Shown one piece after another: positions 5,826 to 6,341 of a DNA stretch of 6,341 bases. Position numbers and translations under genes: made by a program. Source of the DNA: Gammaproteobacteria bacterium (lineage in GTDB: Bacteria; Pseudomonadota; Gammaproteobacteria; Burkholderiales; Thiobacillaceae); contig JAHJNP010000295.1 of NCBI GenBank assembly GCA_018820745.1, forward strand, positions 1 through 6,341, given 5' to 3'. Each line of letters opens with the position of its first letter. Position 1 is the stretch's first letter. The notes under the pieces are model-generated. The model did no database searches. It had not been told where the DNA came from and saw only the letters and a list, made by a program, of their open reading frames with translations.

Positions 5826-6341
5826 TCAATGATTCGCCGGTGCGACCGGCGCGATGGATTTATGCGGGATGAAAATCCCGCAGCCTAACAAACGGTTGCG
5901 TCCCATGCCTTCGTCCTGCAGTTGCAGGGACTTGTGCGGCGGCACGTCGTGCAGCATCAGACTGAAGCCATGCAGCGGGCCAGATGCACTTTGCAGGATT
6001 TGCGGCTTGCCGCAGATAAACCCGCAACGCAGCAGGAAGTGGCCGTCCAGTTCGCGCATCACATCCTGCACGAATTGTTCTTCAGTGGCGCTGCCGGTGT
6101 CAACGAAGTGCGCGTAAATATTGGCAAACGGGCTGAATTCACGGGTTTTGAAGCGGCCGATCTGCAGGGTATGGCCTGCCAGATCGAGCGTCTGCCCGAC
6201 CAGTTGCTGCATGTCGTCGACTCGCGCTTTGGGCACGCGCAGGAATAATTTGGTGCGCCGGTTGATGTTGAGCGTGGCGTCGCCCCGGTTGGTTTCCGCG
6301 CCCCTCAGGTGCTGGATGCCGGTGCCGGCATTCTCGTCCAG
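5826..6341 (-). CDS. cas6: Cas6/Cmx6-like RAMP-fold RNA-binding protein, 5' end outside window
   Basis: The frame is open to the right edge and gives 171 residues ending in APANH. The true start lies beyond 6341, probably some 35-40 residues upstream. The GTG at 6236 is internal. Features match the Cas6 variant annotated with subtype I-MYXAN (Cmx6): GIQHLRGAETN (visible 8-18), RRTKLFLRVP (28-37), GQTLDLAGHTLQIG (about 49-62) and FANIYAHFV. The closing segment is GFSLMLHDVPPHKSLQLQDEG and then the glycine-rich loop GMGRNRLLGCGIFIPHKS (145-162). Cas6 proteins bind and cut hairpins in CRISPR precursor RNA through ferredoxin-like RAMP domains. No CRISPR repeat, Cas3, Cas5, Cas7 or Cas8 gene is visible, and the next gene is sulfur-related, so an orphan or repurposed role is possible. 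The family call rests on remembered family features. The functional call is open. Confidence 0.75.
   Translation of the reverse strand: MDENAGTGIQHLRGAETNRGDATLNINRRTKLFLRVPKARVDDMQQLVGQTLDLAGHTLQIGRFKTREFSPFANIYAHFVDTGSATEEQFVQDVMRELDGHFLLRCGFICGKPQILQSASGPLHGFSLMLHDVPPHKSLQLQDEGMGRNRLLGCGIFIPHKSIAPVAPANH
5835..5851 (-). other. Small hairpin at the 3' end of the Cas6-like gene
   Basis: CGCCGGT and its exact reverse complement ACCGGCG flank a 3-base loop, within the last codons of the Cas6-like frame and about 30 bases ahead of the DsrC-like ATG. In GC-rich coding DNA a 7-bp inverted repeat can be chance. Confidence 0.5.
5863..5882 (-). other. 8-bp stem-loop inside the Cas6-like gene
   Basis: TGCGGGAT and ATCCCGCA pair around a 4-base loop (UUUC in the sense RNA), within the codons for CGIFIPH. 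It lies 11 bases from the hairpin at 5835-5851, which makes a tandem pair. It is read directly, but codon constraint could explain it. Confidence 0.5.

Noticed and set aside
5826..6236. Cas6-like gene as a complete 136-residue protein starting at GTG 6236
   Set aside because: The frame stays open to the right edge, and the extra 35 residues (HLRGAETN, RRTKLFLR) belong to the family. The gene is cut by the window.
1..6341. CRISPR array accompanying the Cas6-like gene
   Set aside because: No regularly spaced direct repeats occur. The only tandem repeat is the 7-bp unit at 559-586, far too short and without spacers.

Overview
The window is GC-rich, and every gene I can support lies on the minus strand, so transcription runs from right (6341) to left (1). 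The organism is probably a sulfur-metabolising betaproteobacterium of the Thiobacillus/Sulfuricella/Nitrosomonadales kind. This is inferred from the hemA-prfA-prmC gene order, the base composition and the DsrC-type sulfur protein. No 16S or other phylogenetic marker is present to settle it.

In transcription order, the right half (6341-2966) is a compact accessory cluster of five genes. They are the 3' part of a Cas6/Cmx6-like RAMP protein (5826-6341), a DsrC/TusE-family protein that keeps one conserved C-terminal cysteine and lacks the penultimate one (5471-5803), and a two-domain 3-mercaptopyruvate sulfurtransferase, SseA (4527-5381). These are followed by an unrecognised 206-residue helical soluble protein (3886-4506) and a TauD/TfdA-type Fe(II)/2-oxoglutarate oxygenase (2966-3877). 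Gaps are 22, 89, 20 and 8 bases. The 89-base gap holds a perfect 16-bp hairpin. There is no CRISPR array and no other cas gene.

The left half (2920-1) is a conserved housekeeping block. hemA encodes glutamyl-tRNA reductase, the first committed step of C5-pathway tetrapyrrole synthesis. It overlaps prfA (peptide chain release factor 1) by ATGA. prfA is followed by prmC, the methyltransferase that modifies the GGQ glutamine of release factors, which runs off the left edge before its NPPY motif. The 45-base gap before hemA holds a plausible -10 box, and four tandem heptamers sit in the prfA-prmC gap.

The most interesting content is the right-hand cluster. It joins an RNA-binding Cas6-like protein with no visible CRISPR locus, a sulfur-carrier relative with an altered cysteine pattern, a persulfide-forming sulfurtransferase, an oxygenase and an unknown protein. 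One speculative reading is an RNA-directed or regulatory sulfur-relay system. The sequence shows only the gene families, their order and their close spacing.
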